A DNA stretch of 64,000 bases, from positions 1-64,000 of the forward strand of contig JAIYCY010000034.1 in NCBI GenBank assembly GCA_027487775.1, in the 5' to 3' direction. This DNA comes from Planctomycetaceae bacterium (GTDB lineage Bacteria; Planctomycetota; Phycisphaerae; Tepidisphaerales; Tepidisphaeraceae). The first letter of the stretch is position 1. Every line of letters begins with the position of its first letter. Below are positions 54,417 to 63,675 of the stretch, in pieces. The notes below the pieces were generated by a model. That model did not search any database, was not told where the DNA came from, and saw only the letters and a program-made list of their open reading frames with translations. Made by a program: the position numbers and the translations under genes.

Positions 54417-54725
54417 ATGGAAACGGTCGAAGCCCGAATCGTCATTCGAAATATGGGTGAGCCCTTCTCACGCCACATTGAGGCCGCTGCGGTCATTACG
54501 GCTGACGAGGCCGCCTCCATCGACGACCTCTTCGCGTGCCTCGACCACGCCGGACTTCCCACCGAAATGGCACGCGCAGCAATCCGTCAACGACTCGAAC
54601 GTCTCAAACCCGCTCCGCCGAAGCCAATCAGATATCTTGAATCTGGGAAACCATTCGACCCGGCACCGACTGCGGAGCCTCTGCGAGCCGATGAAATCAG
54701 CGCCGGAGCCACCCGTTCGCGATAG
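54417..54725 (+). CDS. Hypothetical protein (102 aa)
   Basis: The sequence begins METVEARIVIRNMGEPFSRH and has a helical middle (ADEAASIDDLFACLDHAGLP, TEMARAAIRQRLERLKP) followed by a Pro-rich tail. It is soluble, with no membrane segment or known motif. Its composition fits the neighbouring genes. GTGGCAGCGCG before the ATG gives only a weak ribosome-binding site. It converges on the sugar-dehydrogenase gene 35 nt away. I do not recognise it. Confidence 0.5.
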   Translation: METVEARIVIRNMGEPFSRHIEAAAVITADEAASIDDLFACLDHAGLPTEMARAAIRQRLERLKPAPPKPIRYLESGKPFDPAPTAEPLRADEISAGATRSR

Positions 54726-54760
54726 CCTTCGAAATCCCCGTTGATATGCGTTCGTCGAGT

Positions 54761-55903
54761 TCACTTCGGCTCGACGCGGAACAGCCCGCCACGCTCTTCG
54801 TCGGTCACGACATAAATCATTCCGTCCGGACCTACACGCACATCACGCACTCGCTGGCCGATCACGATCTTGTCCTGACCCACAATCTTCCCGTTCTCAA
54901 TATCCACACGTCGAATATCTCGAGATCGCAGTCCGCCCGCCAGCACGTCGCCCTGCCACTGCGGGAACTTATCACCGCGATACACCGCAAGACCGCTCGG
55001 CGCGATGCACGGCGTCCACACCACCAGCGGATCTCGCATCCCATCCAGCGAAGTGTGCTCACTGATCCGAGGACCGTGATACTCACGACCATACGTCGCC
55101 TTCGGCCAGCCGTAGTTGATCCCCGCCTCCACCTTGTTCAACTCATCCCCATCGTTCGGCCCGTGCTCTGTCGCCCAAATCTCGCCCGTGACAGGATCAC
55201 GCGCCATGCCCTGAATGTTCCGATGCCCATAGCTCCACACCTCCGGCACAGCATCCACACGCGGATAAAACGGGTTCCCCGTCGCCGATGTACCGTCGTC
55301 GCGAAGCCTCAGCACCTTACCCAGATGCGAACCGACATCCTGCGCCTGATTACGCGTTCCGCCTCCGTCGCCTATCGCCAGCAGCATCGTCCCATCAGGA
55401 AGCCAGACGATGCGCGATCCAAAATGAAATCCGTTGCCCTTGTCGGGCGTCGCTTCAAAGAGCGTCTCGAATGCACCAAAGCTCGTGCCGTCGAAGGTTG
55501 CTCGCACCAGCCGTGTGCGATTCTCCCGATTCGTGCCCGCCGAGTGGGTCAAGTAAACGAACTTGTTCTCGGCAAAATTCGGATGCAGCTGCACGTCAAG
55601 CAATCCACCCTGCCGCAAGACCAGAACCTCGGGGACACGCACGAGCGGCTTGGGATCGAGTTGACCATCACGGAAGATGCGAACATCCCCGCCACGCTCG
55701 GTGATGAGAATCGCGCCGTCCGGCAGAAACTCGATGCCCCACGGATGCGCAAGCCCGTCCGCGAGCTTCGTGACGACATATCCCCCGTTGTCGGGCACGT
55801 CGCCGGTCGTCTTCACCGATCCGGTCAACTGACCACACGACACCGACGCCGACGCCAGCACCGCCGTCATCGCTGCCATCGCTGCCATCGTTGAGATGCT
55901 CAT
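54761..55903 (-). CDS. Secreted PQQ-dependent sugar dehydrogenase (glucose/sorbosone dehydrogenase family, 380 aa)
   Basis: A signal peptide (MSISTMAAMAAMTAVLASAS, with a cysteine shortly after that may be lipidated) precedes a six-bladed propeller. Typical family motifs are LAHPWGIEFLPDGAILITER, GGLLDVQLHPNFAENKFVYL, LGKVLRLRDDGT, WSYGHRNIQGMARDP and TEHGPNDGDELNKVEAGINY followed by GWP. These form the PQQ and calcium site. It oxidises sugars in the periplasm. ATG 55903 is used because the earlier ATG (55924) adds only charged residues. There is no operon partner. Confidence 0.92.
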   Translation of the reverse strand: MSISTMAAMAAMTAVLASASVSCGQLTGSVKTTGDVPDNGGYVVTKLADGLAHPWGIEFLPDGAILITERGGDVRIFRDGQLDPKPLVRVPEVLVLRQGGLLDVQLHPNFAENKFVYLTHSAGTNRENRTRLVRATFDGTSFGAFETLFEATPDKGNGFHFGSRIVWLPDGTMLLAIGDGGGTRNQAQDVGSHLGKVLRLRDDGTSATGNPFYPRVDAVPEVWSYGHRNIQGMARDPVTGEIWATEHGPNDGDELNKVEAGINYGWPKATYGREYHGPRISEHTSLDGMRDPLVVWTPCIAPSGLAVYRGDKFPQWQGDVLAGGLRSRDIRRVDIENGKIVGQDKIVIGQRVRDVRVGPDGMIYVVTDEERGGLFRVEPK

Positions 55904-56088
55904 GGTCGATCGCTCTTCTGACATGTCTCTGCTCCCGATGCTTTCTTGATGTCAATCACTCCAGGACACATAAAGACAGAGGCCCACTCAGGCATCTGAT
56001 GCGTCGCCCAAGGATAGGCGCGCAGAAAGAGCCCGGGAGGACCGACGATTGGAACGTCAATCTGATATGGAGCGGCAATGCCGCCCGT

Positions 56089-56268
56089 TCAGCGCAGCAC
56101 CTTCGATCGGGCCGAACTGAGCGTATCGCTGGCGAAACCGAGCTGAGCCAGCAGTTTGCCAAAGCCACTGGCGGGCGCAACAGATCGCGCGCCCGACCGC
56201 GACCCGCTCCGACGCTTCCGTCGCTTGGTGACACGACCGCCGACTTCACGATAAACAGTCTCACGCAT
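56089..56268 (-). CDS. Small basic protein (59 aa)
   Basis: The frame starting at 56268 reads MRETVYREVGGRVTKRRKRR, then a Ser/Gly/Arg-rich link and a short helix FGKLLAQLGFA. GGAGG sits six bases before the ATG, one of the best ribosome-binding sites in the window, which is the main reason to believe it. The KRRKRR run suggests nucleic-acid or ribosome contact. No family is recognised. It lies alone between the divergent sugar-dehydrogenase and GH-GT genes. Confidence 0.5.
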   Translation of the reverse strand: MRETVYREVGGRVTKRRKRRSGSRSGARSVAPASGFGKLLAQLGFASDTLSSARSKVLR

Positions 56269-56461
56269 GCAAACCTCCATGTGCTTGAACGCACCCATCG
56301 TCGCTCCCTCCCTCACCCCAACGCAACCCGAACGCCACCTCGCAACATCCGATAACCATGTTCCATCCCCATGAATCCAGACACCACTCGACGCAAATCC
56401 GCAACTCCGATGATCGCACTTCGTCGCGCTGCCCGAGTTCGGATAGACTCGCATCCGAGCT

Positions 56462-59026
56462 ATGTCAGCCCCGACCCTCACGAATGCAGTCACACATCCC
56501 GCCCCCGATGCCGCCCTCCTGGCCGGATCACGCGCACGCGTCAAAGAGCCCGTACGCGACCGCGTGCGACGCGATGGAAAATTCTTCCGGCTCAACGCGA
56601 GCAAATTCACCGTCAAAGGCGTCACCTACGGCCCCGTTGACGGGCCCGACAACTCGCCCTTCGCCTCGCCAGACCAAACACGCGCAGACTTCGAGCAGAT
56701 CAAACAACTCAATGCCAATACACTCCGCGTTTATCACACCCCGCCGACGTGGTTCCTCGATCTGGCTCAGGAGATGGGCCTGAAAATCTTCGTTGATGTT
56801 GCATGGGCAAAGAATCTCGTCTTCGTTGACGATGCAAAGCTCAAAAACCAGGCGCGCGACGCCGTCCGTGAGGCCGCGCTCGCCTGCGGCAATCACCCCG
56901 CTGTCTTCGCAATCAGCGTCGTCAACGAAGTGCCCGCCGACCTCGTTCGCTATGTCGGCGCCGAGCACGTTGCCGACTTCATCGACGAACTCTGCGACAT
57001 CGCCCGCGCCCAAGCGCCCGACTGCCTCATCACCTTTGCCAACTATCCCACCACCGAATACCTACAACCGCGCAACAGCGATTTCGTCACCTTCAACGTC
57101 TATCTGCACGACCCAACCACCCTCCGAAACTACCTCGTCCGACTTCATCACATCGCCGGCGAAAAGCCGCTCCTCCTCGGCGAATACGGCATCGATACCA
57201 TTCAGGAATCCTCCGAAGAAGATCAGGCACGCCGACTCGCCCAACAACTGTCGGCCGCCTATGAAGAAGGCGTCGCGGGGGCCTTCGTCTTCGCATTCAC
57301 CGACGACTGGTGCGTCCACGGACACGTCATCGACAACTGGGCATTCGGACTCGTTCGACGCGACCGCAGCCCCAAACCATCCTTCTCCGCCGTCGCGGAC
57401 GTGTTCGCTCGTGCGCCGCAGACCACCGATCTCTCCAAGCTCCCCAAGGTCAGCGTCATCATCTGCTCTTACAACGGCGCCAGCACGGTCGAAAGCTGCC
57501 TCCTCTCCACTCGCCGCATTCGCTACCCGAACTTTGAAGTCGTCTTCGTCGATGACGGCTCGAAGGACAACACGCAGGAAATCCTCTCGCGATTCCCGGA
57601 AGTCATCAACATCAAGCAGGTCAACAAAGGACTCTCCGTCGCACGCAACGTCGGCATGCACCACGCGACAGGCGACATCATCGTCTACACCGACAGCGAT
57701 TGTGAGGCCGACGAAGACTGGCTCTACTACCTCGTCCAGCCGCTTGTGCGCGACGGATACATCGGCGTAGGCGGGCCTAACTTGATCCCGGATGAAGGCA
57801 GTTGGGTTGCGGATTGTGTCGGTGTGAGTCCTGGAGGACCGACCCACGTCATGATCAACGATCGCGAAGCCGAGCACGTACCAGGCTGCAACATGGGCTA
57901 TTGGCGATGGGCCGCGCTCGAAATACAGGGATTCGACGCTCAATTCCGAAAGGCGGGCGACGACGTCGATTTCATCTGGCGATTGCAGCACAAAGGCTGG
58001 GCCATCGGCTTCGCACCCGCCGCCCAGGTCTGGCACTATCGCCGCAACACCGTCGAGGCCTACCTCCGACAACAACGCGGCTACGGCGAGGCCGAGGCAC
58101 TGCTCAAGTTCAAACACCCCGATCACTTTAACAGCCTCGGCGCCGGACTCTGGCGCGGACGCATCTACGGCGCTGACATCGGCATCCGCTTCGGTCGCGA
58201 TGTCATCTATCACGGCGTCTTCGGCACTGGACTCTTCCAAACCATCTACCGTCGCCCAGCCAGCATCGGTGCCATGATGCTCATGAGCGTCGAGTGGCAC
58301 CTGCTCACACTCTTCGTCGGCGTCTGCGGCATCGCGTATCGACCGCTCATCTGGATCGCTCTGGCGATGCTCGCCCTCACCATCCTGCTCGCCATCGTCG
58401 CCGCCGTTCAGGCACGCCTCCCGGCGCGACCACGACACTGGCTCGTGCGACCCCTCATCGCCTACCTGCACTGGCGTCAACCCATCGTACGCGGCATGGC
58501 GCGATACACCGTACGGCTTAAGCAAAAGACCCTTCGCGATCAGGCGGTCGGTTTTACTCGCGAAAAACTGCCTCGAAATCCCGATGATCGTCGCGAACTC
58601 CTCTACTGGAGCACGGACATCGATCGCGTCAAAATGCTCGAAGCCGTCGTCAAAGAAGTCGAATCCTCCGGACTGCGACATCGCATCGATGCCGGCTGGG
58701 ACGGCTGGGACCTCGAAGTCTACGCCTCACGCTATGTCAAAACACGACTCGCTACCGTCAGCGAAAAACACGACGGCAAGGGCCTGCTCACCCGCGTTCG
58801 CGTCAGCAAACGCATGACCAATTTCTGCCGCGTGCTCGTGCTCGCGGGAATGCTCCTTGCAGGCTTCCTCGCCGCCACGGTCTGGCCCTTCGCCTGGCCC
58901 GCACTCTTCATTCCCCTCGTCTGGATCGGCGTCTATCGCGTCAATCGCGCACGCGTCGAAAAGCCCATCCTTGGCCTCATCGACACCGCCGCCGAACGCG
59001 CGGGCTTTATGCCGATCCATCGTTAA
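56462..59026 (+). CDS. Glycoside-hydrolase-like barrel fused to a family 2 glycosyltransferase, membrane-bound (854 aa)
   Basis: Residues 40-315 form a clan-A type TIM barrel with the candidate acid/base E156 (SVVNEVPAD) and nucleophile E241 (LLLGEYGID). Residues 328-560 are a GT-A glycosyltransferase 2 domain with CSYNGA, DDGS (364-367), the metal-binding DSD (411-413) and GDDVDFIWRLQ. Two hydrophobic pairs (about 600-660 and 785-830) anchor it. The chain could build a glycan and trim or bind it. GT2-GH fusions of this kind exist in other bacteria, but I know no characterised function. The start ATG gives a short disordered N-terminus. Confidence 0.88.
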   Translation: MSAPTLTNAVTHPAPDAALLAGSRARVKEPVRDRVRRDGKFFRLNASKFTVKGVTYGPVDGPDNSPFASPDQTRADFEQIKQLNANTLRVYHTPPTWFLDLAQEMGLKIFVDVAWAKNLVFVDDAKLKNQARDAVREAALACGNHPAVFAISVVNEVPADLVRYVGAEHVADFIDELCDIARAQAPDCLITFANYPTTEYLQPRNSDFVTFNVYLHDPTTLRNYLVRLHHIAGEKPLLLGEYGIDTIQESSEEDQARRLAQQLSAAYEEGVAGAFVFAFTDDWCVHGHVIDNWAFGLVRRDRSPKPSFSAVADVFARAPQTTDLSKLPKVSVIICSYNGASTVESCLLSTRRIRYPNFEVVFVDDGSKDNTQEILSRFPEVINIKQVNKGLSVARNVGMHHATGDIIVYTDSDCEADEDWLYYLVQPLVRDGYIGVGGPNLIPDEGSWVADCVGVSPGGPTHVMINDREAEHVPGCNMGYWRWAALEIQGFDAQFRKAGDDVDFIWRLQHKGWAIGFAPAAQVWHYRRNTVEAYLRQQRGYGEAEALLKFKHPDHFNSLGAGLWRGRIYGADIGIRFGRDVIYHGVFGTGLFQTIYRRPASIGAMMLMSVEWHLLTLFVGVCGIAYRPLIWIALAMLALTILLAIVAAVQARLPARPRHWLVRPLIAYLHWRQPIVRGMARYTVRLKQKTLRDQAVGFTREKLPRNPDDRRELLYWSTDIDRVKMLEAVVKEVESSGLRHRIDAGWDGWDLEVYASRYVKTRLATVSEKHDGKGLLTRVRVSKRMTNFCRVLVLAGMLLAGFLAATVWPFAWPALFIPLVWIGVYRVNRARVEKPILGLIDTAAERAGFMPIHR

Positions 59027-59048
59027 AAATCCACCCGCCCTCACAATC

Positions 59049-60041
59049 TCAAAGCCAACGCTTCTTCCTCGCCACATAAATCACCCCCGCCACCGCCATC
59101 AGCATGATCGAAAGCGTCAGCCAGAACACATAAAAATTGTGGATCGGCAGATGATCGAAGTTCATCCCGAAGAACCCCGTCACCATGTTGATCGGCAACG
59201 CGATCACCGTGATCAGCGTCAGCGTCTTCATCACGTTATTGAGCTGATTGTTCATCGAGCTCAAATACAAATCCCTCGCGCTTGCGATCAATTCGCGATA
59301 AATCTCGATCAATTCCACCGCACGGATCAAATGATCCTGCACGTCACGCAGATAAACCCGCGCCGCCTCACGGACAAATGGCACTTCCCCACGCGTGAGT
59401 TGCGCAATCACATCCCGCTGCGGGCCAATGATCCGACGAAGATTCATCAAATCACGCTTCAAATGGCTGATCTGCTTCAAAACCTCAGGCCCCGGCGAAT
59501 CCATCGCCGCGTCTTCAAGGTCCTCTATCTTCTCCTGCAAGTGATCCAGAATCGGACTGTAATGATCCACCAGCAAATCCAGAATCCCGTGCAGCATCAT
59601 GTCGATCCCGCCCTCCAGCAAACGCCCGGGATCCGCACGCACCCGACGCATGTACTGCTCGATGCTGCTCATCGGCTCGTCATGCACCGTGATCAAGTAT
59701 CGCTCTGAAACAAAAATGTCGAGCTCTTTCGTCCGCACACGCTCCGTGAACGTCTGTCGATCCGGGCCGTGAATCACCATGTAAAAATACCCGGAATCAT
59801 GCTGCCCGCCGAAATGATCGTAACTCTCGATCTTCGGACGCTGCTGATAGTTGATCGTGTCCTCGATCGCCAACGGGTGAAATCCAAACACATCGTCCAG
59901 CAGTGCCAGTTCGTCTTCGTTCGGCCGATCCAGATCAACCCAGAACCGCGCCGCCGGATCACGCAGCGCTCTCAGCAGCACCTCAGGATCGCCTTCCGTG
60001 ACAACCTCTCCCGATCCGAATCTAATGAACACCGTCAGCAT
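59049..60041 (-). CDS. corA: CorA-type magnesium/divalent cation channel (330 aa)
   Basis: A large cytoplasmic alpha/beta domain (LDRPNEDELALLDDVFGFHP, LAIEDTINYQQRPKIESYDH) and a long helix lead to two C-terminal membrane helices. The signature GMN is at 292-294 (FFGMNFDHLP), followed by a short loop and the last helix with a basic tail. CorA pentamers admit Mg2+ and are gated by intracellular Mg2+. The ATG at 60041 gives the standard length. The gene is divergent from the 60257 gene, with a palindrome between them. Confidence 0.95.
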   Translation of the reverse strand: MLTVFIRFGSGEVVTEGDPEVLLRALRDPAARFWVDLDRPNEDELALLDDVFGFHPLAIEDTINYQQRPKIESYDHFGGQHDSGYFYMVIHGPDRQTFTERVRTKELDIFVSERYLITVHDEPMSSIEQYMRRVRADPGRLLEGGIDMMLHGILDLLVDHYSPILDHLQEKIEDLEDAAMDSPGPEVLKQISHLKRDLMNLRRIIGPQRDVIAQLTRGEVPFVREAARVYLRDVQDHLIRAVELIEIYRELIASARDLYLSSMNNQLNNVMKTLTLITVIALPINMVTGFFGMNFDHLPIHNFYVFWLTLSIMLMAVAGVIYVARKKRWL

Positions 60042-60155
60042 GCGTCCATGAATCTACTTCGAGCCTCTCGATTCACCAACCTCGCCGCAATCGCACATCA
60101 TCCACGCCCCTGCGTCGATTTGCCGCCCGTCACAACCACCTTTCACACGCCCCCA

Positions 60156-60173
60156 AGGTGGGCATGCCCACCT
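60156..60173. promoter_or_regulatory. 18-bp perfect palindrome between divergent genes
   Basis: AGGTGGGCATGCCCACCT is fully self-complementary. It lies 115 nt upstream of corA (minus) and 84 nt upstream of the 60257 gene (plus), well placed for an operator acting on one or both. A dispersed repeat element is the other possibility. Confidence 0.5.
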
Positions 60174-60256
60174 CCAGATGGTATCCTTCACACCTGAGAA
60201 ATCAGTGACAACACTGAAATCAGCTACAACACTTCTGTTCAACGAGGAGCATTCAC

Positions 60257-60811
60257 GTGGACGTCAAGCATTGGACGAGCTGGGAAGCTGCGGTCGATCT
60301 GGTCGCCATGACGGAGGCAGGACTCGCCGGACCGAATCTGATTCTGCACGTCGCACGCATGGTCCACACGCCCGTCGGCAGCGCGCCCGCCGGCATGGTG
60401 CTCTTCCAGCCCGACCCCAAGGCCACGCCCAAGGTCATGGCCTTCGTCAGCCCCAACACCAAGGTCGCCGCCTATTTCGGCCCTCACATCTTCGCCGGCA
60501 CGCCCTTCGAAAACGCACCCGCGCTTGACGCCAGCATCGATATCGTCGTCGAACTGCCCGAACGCGTACGATCCGTCGTCAAAGTCGCCGGCCACACCTT
60601 CGAAACCACCCTCAGCAAGTTCCGCAAACAACACATCGTCCACCGCATCAGCTCCGAACACGCCCCCTTCGTCAGCCAAGGCGTCGAAACCACCGCCACC
60701 CACGCCGAAGTCACACTCGACGGAAAGCCCCTCAAGGTCGTCCTGCCCAACGCAGGCCCCAACGGCGGGCCTCCCGCGCTCTGGGCGCCCTGCGGAACCT
60801 ACGCTCGCTAA
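60257..60811 (+). CDS. Hypothetical protein (184 aa)
   Basis: I recognise no family. The sequence MDVKHWTSWEAAVDLVAMTE and the middle GPHIFAGTPFENAPALDASI, then IDIVVELPERVRSVVKVAGH look like an alpha/beta followed by a beta-rich soluble domain. There are no membrane segments, signal peptide or cysteine clusters. GAGGAG lies 10 nt before the GTG start, which is convincing. The stop codon overlaps that of the convergent desaturase gene by 3 nt. Confidence 0.65.
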   Translation: MDVKHWTSWEAAVDLVAMTEAGLAGPNLILHVARMVHTPVGSAPAGMVLFQPDPKATPKVMAFVSPNTKVAAYFGPHIFAGTPFENAPALDASIDIVVELPERVRSVVKVAGHTFETTLSKFRKQHIVHRISSEHAPFVSQGVETTATHAEVTLDGKPLKVVLPNAGPNGGPPALWAPCGTYAR

Positions 60812-62451
60812 GAAACCGACGACCCCTTCGAAATCTGCGCCCGCTGATCGCTTCGGCGAACGCCCGGCACGACATGGTCCAGCACCTTCGCGCTGCACAG
60901 CACGCCCGGCATCCCCGCGCCAGGATGCGTCCCCGCACCAACAAAATACAGCCCCTCGATCCCCGGCGCCTTGTTGTGAAACCGGAACCACGCACTCTGC
61001 GAAAAGATCGGCTGAATGCTGAAGCCCGCACCGTGCAGGCTGTTCAGATTCTTCTCGAAATGGTCCGGCGTCACATAAAAGTCATCCACGATCGTCTCTG
61101 ACAACTTCGGCAAAATCGTACGCTCAAGATACTTCACCGTCGCGTCACGCATGCGCGGCCCCATCACCGACCAATCGATCGATCCGTCCGCACGCAACGC
61201 GATCTCCATCCCCAAGCCATTGTCGCTACGGCGACGACGCTTGCTGCTCTTCAGCGGCTGATTGTTCGGCACCGGCACCAGCACATAAAAACTCTCACAC
61301 CCCGCCGGCGCCATGCTCGGATCCGTACACGTCGGCCGATGCAGATAGACACTCGTGTCGTCCCCCTCCAGCCCGAAGCGATCAAACAGATCGTCGATCA
61401 ACTCCTTGTACTGCTTGCCCAGCACAATCGTGTGGTGCGCAACGTCGGGATAGGTCGTCTTCGTGCCAAAATACATCACGAACAAACCCATGCTGTACTT
61501 CTGCGGCGCGACCTTCGAATCGATTCTGCGCGCTGCCACGCCGTGACGAAGTCGCGGATCAAGGAGCTTCGAGTAGACCATCGGGGCGTCGGCGTTGCAG
61601 ACGACGATCGAGTCCGGGTCGGTGCCACCGAGTCGATCCATCGACTTCGTACGAACGCCCGCAGTGCCAACTCGACCATTCCTCTCGCTGGTCCAGATCT
61701 TGTCCGCTTCTTCCCCAAGCCGCACCGTAATCCCCTCCTCCCGCATCAGCTTCTCCAGCCCGCGGACGATCGCCCCCGTCCCGCCCATCGCGAACTGCAC
61801 GCCCCATTCGCGCTCCAGATAAAAGATCAGCGAGTAGATGCTCGTCGTGTTGAACGGGTTCCCGCCCACCAGCAACGGCTGAAACGAAAACACCCGGCGG
61901 AGCTTGTCGCTCTTGATGTACTTCTTCGCCATCCCCCAAACCGTCTTGTAGTTCTGCAAACGAATCAGATCCGGCGCACATTTCAGCATCGTCCCGAACT
62001 TGTGGAACGGCACGGCCCCGAGCTCGGTGAAGCCGGTCTCGAAAATCTTCTTGCTGTGCACGAGGTAACGCCGAAAACCCTCAACGTCGTCGTCCCCGCC
62101 GATCTTGCGGATTTGGGCTTCCATCTGCTCGATCGTGCCGCCGTAATCAAATGTCGAGCCGTCCGCGAACTGAATGCGGTACCACGGGTAGATGTCGCGG
62201 AAGTCGATGTAGTCTTCGCGCTTCTTCCCAAAGAGTTCGAACAGCTCGTCAAACAGAAACTTGGCGGTCACGACGGTCGGGCCCGCATCGTGGACAAAGG
62301 TGCCCAGTTCGGTCTGCCGGTGATATTGGTAGCCGCGGCCGCCGAGCTTGTCCTGTTTATCCAGGAGTGTGACGTCGTACCCCTTGGCCCGAAGCCGAAG
62401 CGCCGCAGCCATCCCACCAAATCCCGCACCGATCACAATCGCTTGAGTCAT
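60808..62451 (-). CDS. crtI: CrtI-type phytoene desaturase-family FAD oxidoreductase (547 aa)
   Basis: The FAD-binding start QAIVIGAGFGGMAAALRLRA (GxGxxG at 8-13) and the downstream LGGRGYQY are classical. The middle has SFQPLLVGGNPFNTTSIYSL. The C-terminal carotenoid-desaturase signature runs GLYFVGAGTHPGAGMPGVLC. Enzymes of this family desaturate phytoene or related polyenes, or isomerise carotenoids. The exact reaction is uncertain because no other carotenoid gene lies near. ATG 62451 (MTQAIV) is preferred to an ATG 12 nt earlier. Confidence 0.9.
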   Translation of the reverse strand: MTQAIVIGAGFGGMAAALRLRAKGYDVTLLDKQDKLGGRGYQYHRQTELGTFVHDAGPTVVTAKFLFDELFELFGKKREDYIDFRDIYPWYRIQFADGSTFDYGGTIEQMEAQIRKIGGDDDVEGFRRYLVHSKKIFETGFTELGAVPFHKFGTMLKCAPDLIRLQNYKTVWGMAKKYIKSDKLRRVFSFQPLLVGGNPFNTTSIYSLIFYLEREWGVQFAMGGTGAIVRGLEKLMREEGITVRLGEEADKIWTSERNGRVGTAGVRTKSMDRLGGTDPDSIVVCNADAPMVYSKLLDPRLRHGVAARRIDSKVAPQKYSMGLFVMYFGTKTTYPDVAHHTIVLGKQYKELIDDLFDRFGLEGDDTSVYLHRPTCTDPSMAPAGCESFYVLVPVPNNQPLKSSKRRRRSDNGLGMEIALRADGSIDWSVMGPRMRDATVKYLERTILPKLSETIVDDFYVTPDHFEKNLNSLHGAGFSIQPIFSQSAWFRFHNKAPGIEGLYFVGAGTHPGAGMPGVLCSAKVLDHVVPGVRRSDQRAQISKGSSVS

Positions 62452-62530
62452 ACCGCCGATCATAGGGACCCGCCGGGACTGTCAATCATCCTCCAGACAA
62501 AACCCAGCCGATCTGCGATGAATTGAAAGA

Positions 62531-63415
62531 TCATTCCACCACCCAAGTGACCAGTTGCTTCGACATGCCCCCGATGAGCGCGTCGTTCTGAAGAGGCGCC
62601 TTCAGCGTCGTCACATAATTGGGATAGTTCCCCGCCCCCTGGAAAAGCAGCGGCTTCGAGCTGCCATCTGGAAGCACCGCCACTCCGACGATGTCGTAAA
62701 TGGCGGGCACGAGATCGTTCAGATCATCGTTCTTCTGAGTCGCATTGGGAGAAACCACCCGTTCGATCGTCACAGGCTTGAGCTCGCGACCATCGATCGA
62801 AAGGCTCGTCGGCGTGACGGTAAAGACCAGCTTCGTACCCTCCGGCGGAGCCACCGAAGCCTGCTTCTTATCCGATCGATAGATCGAAAACTGCATGCCG
62901 ACGCTCATCCCATACCAGTGCGTATGGTTGTTCACATCGCTTAAGCCGGCCACGCGGGGCGTCGGGCCGGTGACTTTCCACACGAAGTTCTGCTCGATAC
63001 CTTCGCTCGCATCCTGATTCTTGCTCCAATTGTTCCCTACGGGTTCCAGCGCGAAAGTGAACGGAACATTCTGAAAGTGTACTGCGACTTTCGAAGTGGA
63101 AAACGAGTATTGACCCGCCGGGACCTTCTGGCGGAATGTGCCATTCGGCTTGACGACCGGCACGAACGTGACCCTCTCGCCCGCCTCGGTCACCCCTCGA
63201 ATCGTGATGGTGACGTCCTTGATGTCCCCTTGGAGCGGCGCGCCATCCTCCATTGTGACTTTGCCCACCAAGTGATTCGCCTCCACCGCCGGCGCGACGA
63301 CGGATGCCCCTCCCGCGCTCGGCTCGTTCGCAGTCGCAGCCTTGTCGCAGCCTTGCCCGAATGCGAACAGAGCGGCCGCCAGCGCCGACCACAATACCGA
63401 TTCACGAACTGTCAT
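62531..63415 (-). CDS. Putative lipoprotein with transthyretin-like domain (294 aa)
   Basis: The signal MTVRESVLWSALAAALFAFG ends in QGC, so the mature protein probably begins at a lipidated cysteine. Residues 50-130 (VGKVTMEDGAPLQGDIKDVT, then PNGTFRQKVPAGQYSFSTSK) resemble carboxypeptidase-regulatory/transthyretin-like beta-sandwiches. The rest is beta-rich with no named family. GGAG lies 8 nt before ATG 63415. The gene ends about 80 nt before the crtI start, so co-transcription with crtI is possible. Confidence 0.72.
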   Translation of the reverse strand: MTVRESVLWSALAAALFAFGQGCDKAATANEPSAGGASVVAPAVEANHLVGKVTMEDGAPLQGDIKDVTITIRGVTEAGERVTFVPVVKPNGTFRQKVPAGQYSFSTSKVAVHFQNVPFTFALEPVGNNWSKNQDASEGIEQNFVWKVTGPTPRVAGLSDVNNHTHWYGMSVGMQFSIYRSDKKQASVAPPEGTKLVFTVTPTSLSIDGRELKPVTIERVVSPNATQKNDDLNDLVPAIYDIVGVAVLPDGSSKPLLFQGAGNYPNYVTTLKAPLQNDALIGGMSKQLVTWVVE

Positions 63416-63619
63416 AGATGAACTCCGTCCGAAGTGCTTCAAACCAGAAAACGAACGGTAACGGGGGACATGCGACCTTACAACACTCCAAACCGGACCT
63501 CGTCGAGCACGAAATCACAACGGCCAGCTCATTCACGGCACCCGCGCCCGTGGAGGAGCTGCGCGCCGAATCTGTTGCCTCCGCGGGTCATTTTCAGATC
63601 TGAATCGATCAAAATCGTG

Positions 63620-63648
63620 TTGACAAACGACACCGATATCCGTACATT
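63620..63648 (+). promoter_or_regulatory. Sigma-70-type promoter for the SnoaL-like gene
   Basis: Perfect TTGACA (63620-63625), a 17-bp spacer and TACATT (63643-63648) lie 27 nt before the next gene's ATG. The transcript would have a very short leader with CAGGAGA as ribosome-binding site. Confidence 0.75.
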
Positions 63649-63675
63649 AACCTAACCAATTTTCAGGAGACGCTG

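Noticed and set aside
57062-58681. 539-codon frame antisense to the GH-GT fusion
   Set aside because: It lies entirely opposite a well-supported gene, with acidic low-complexity translation typical of antisense frames.
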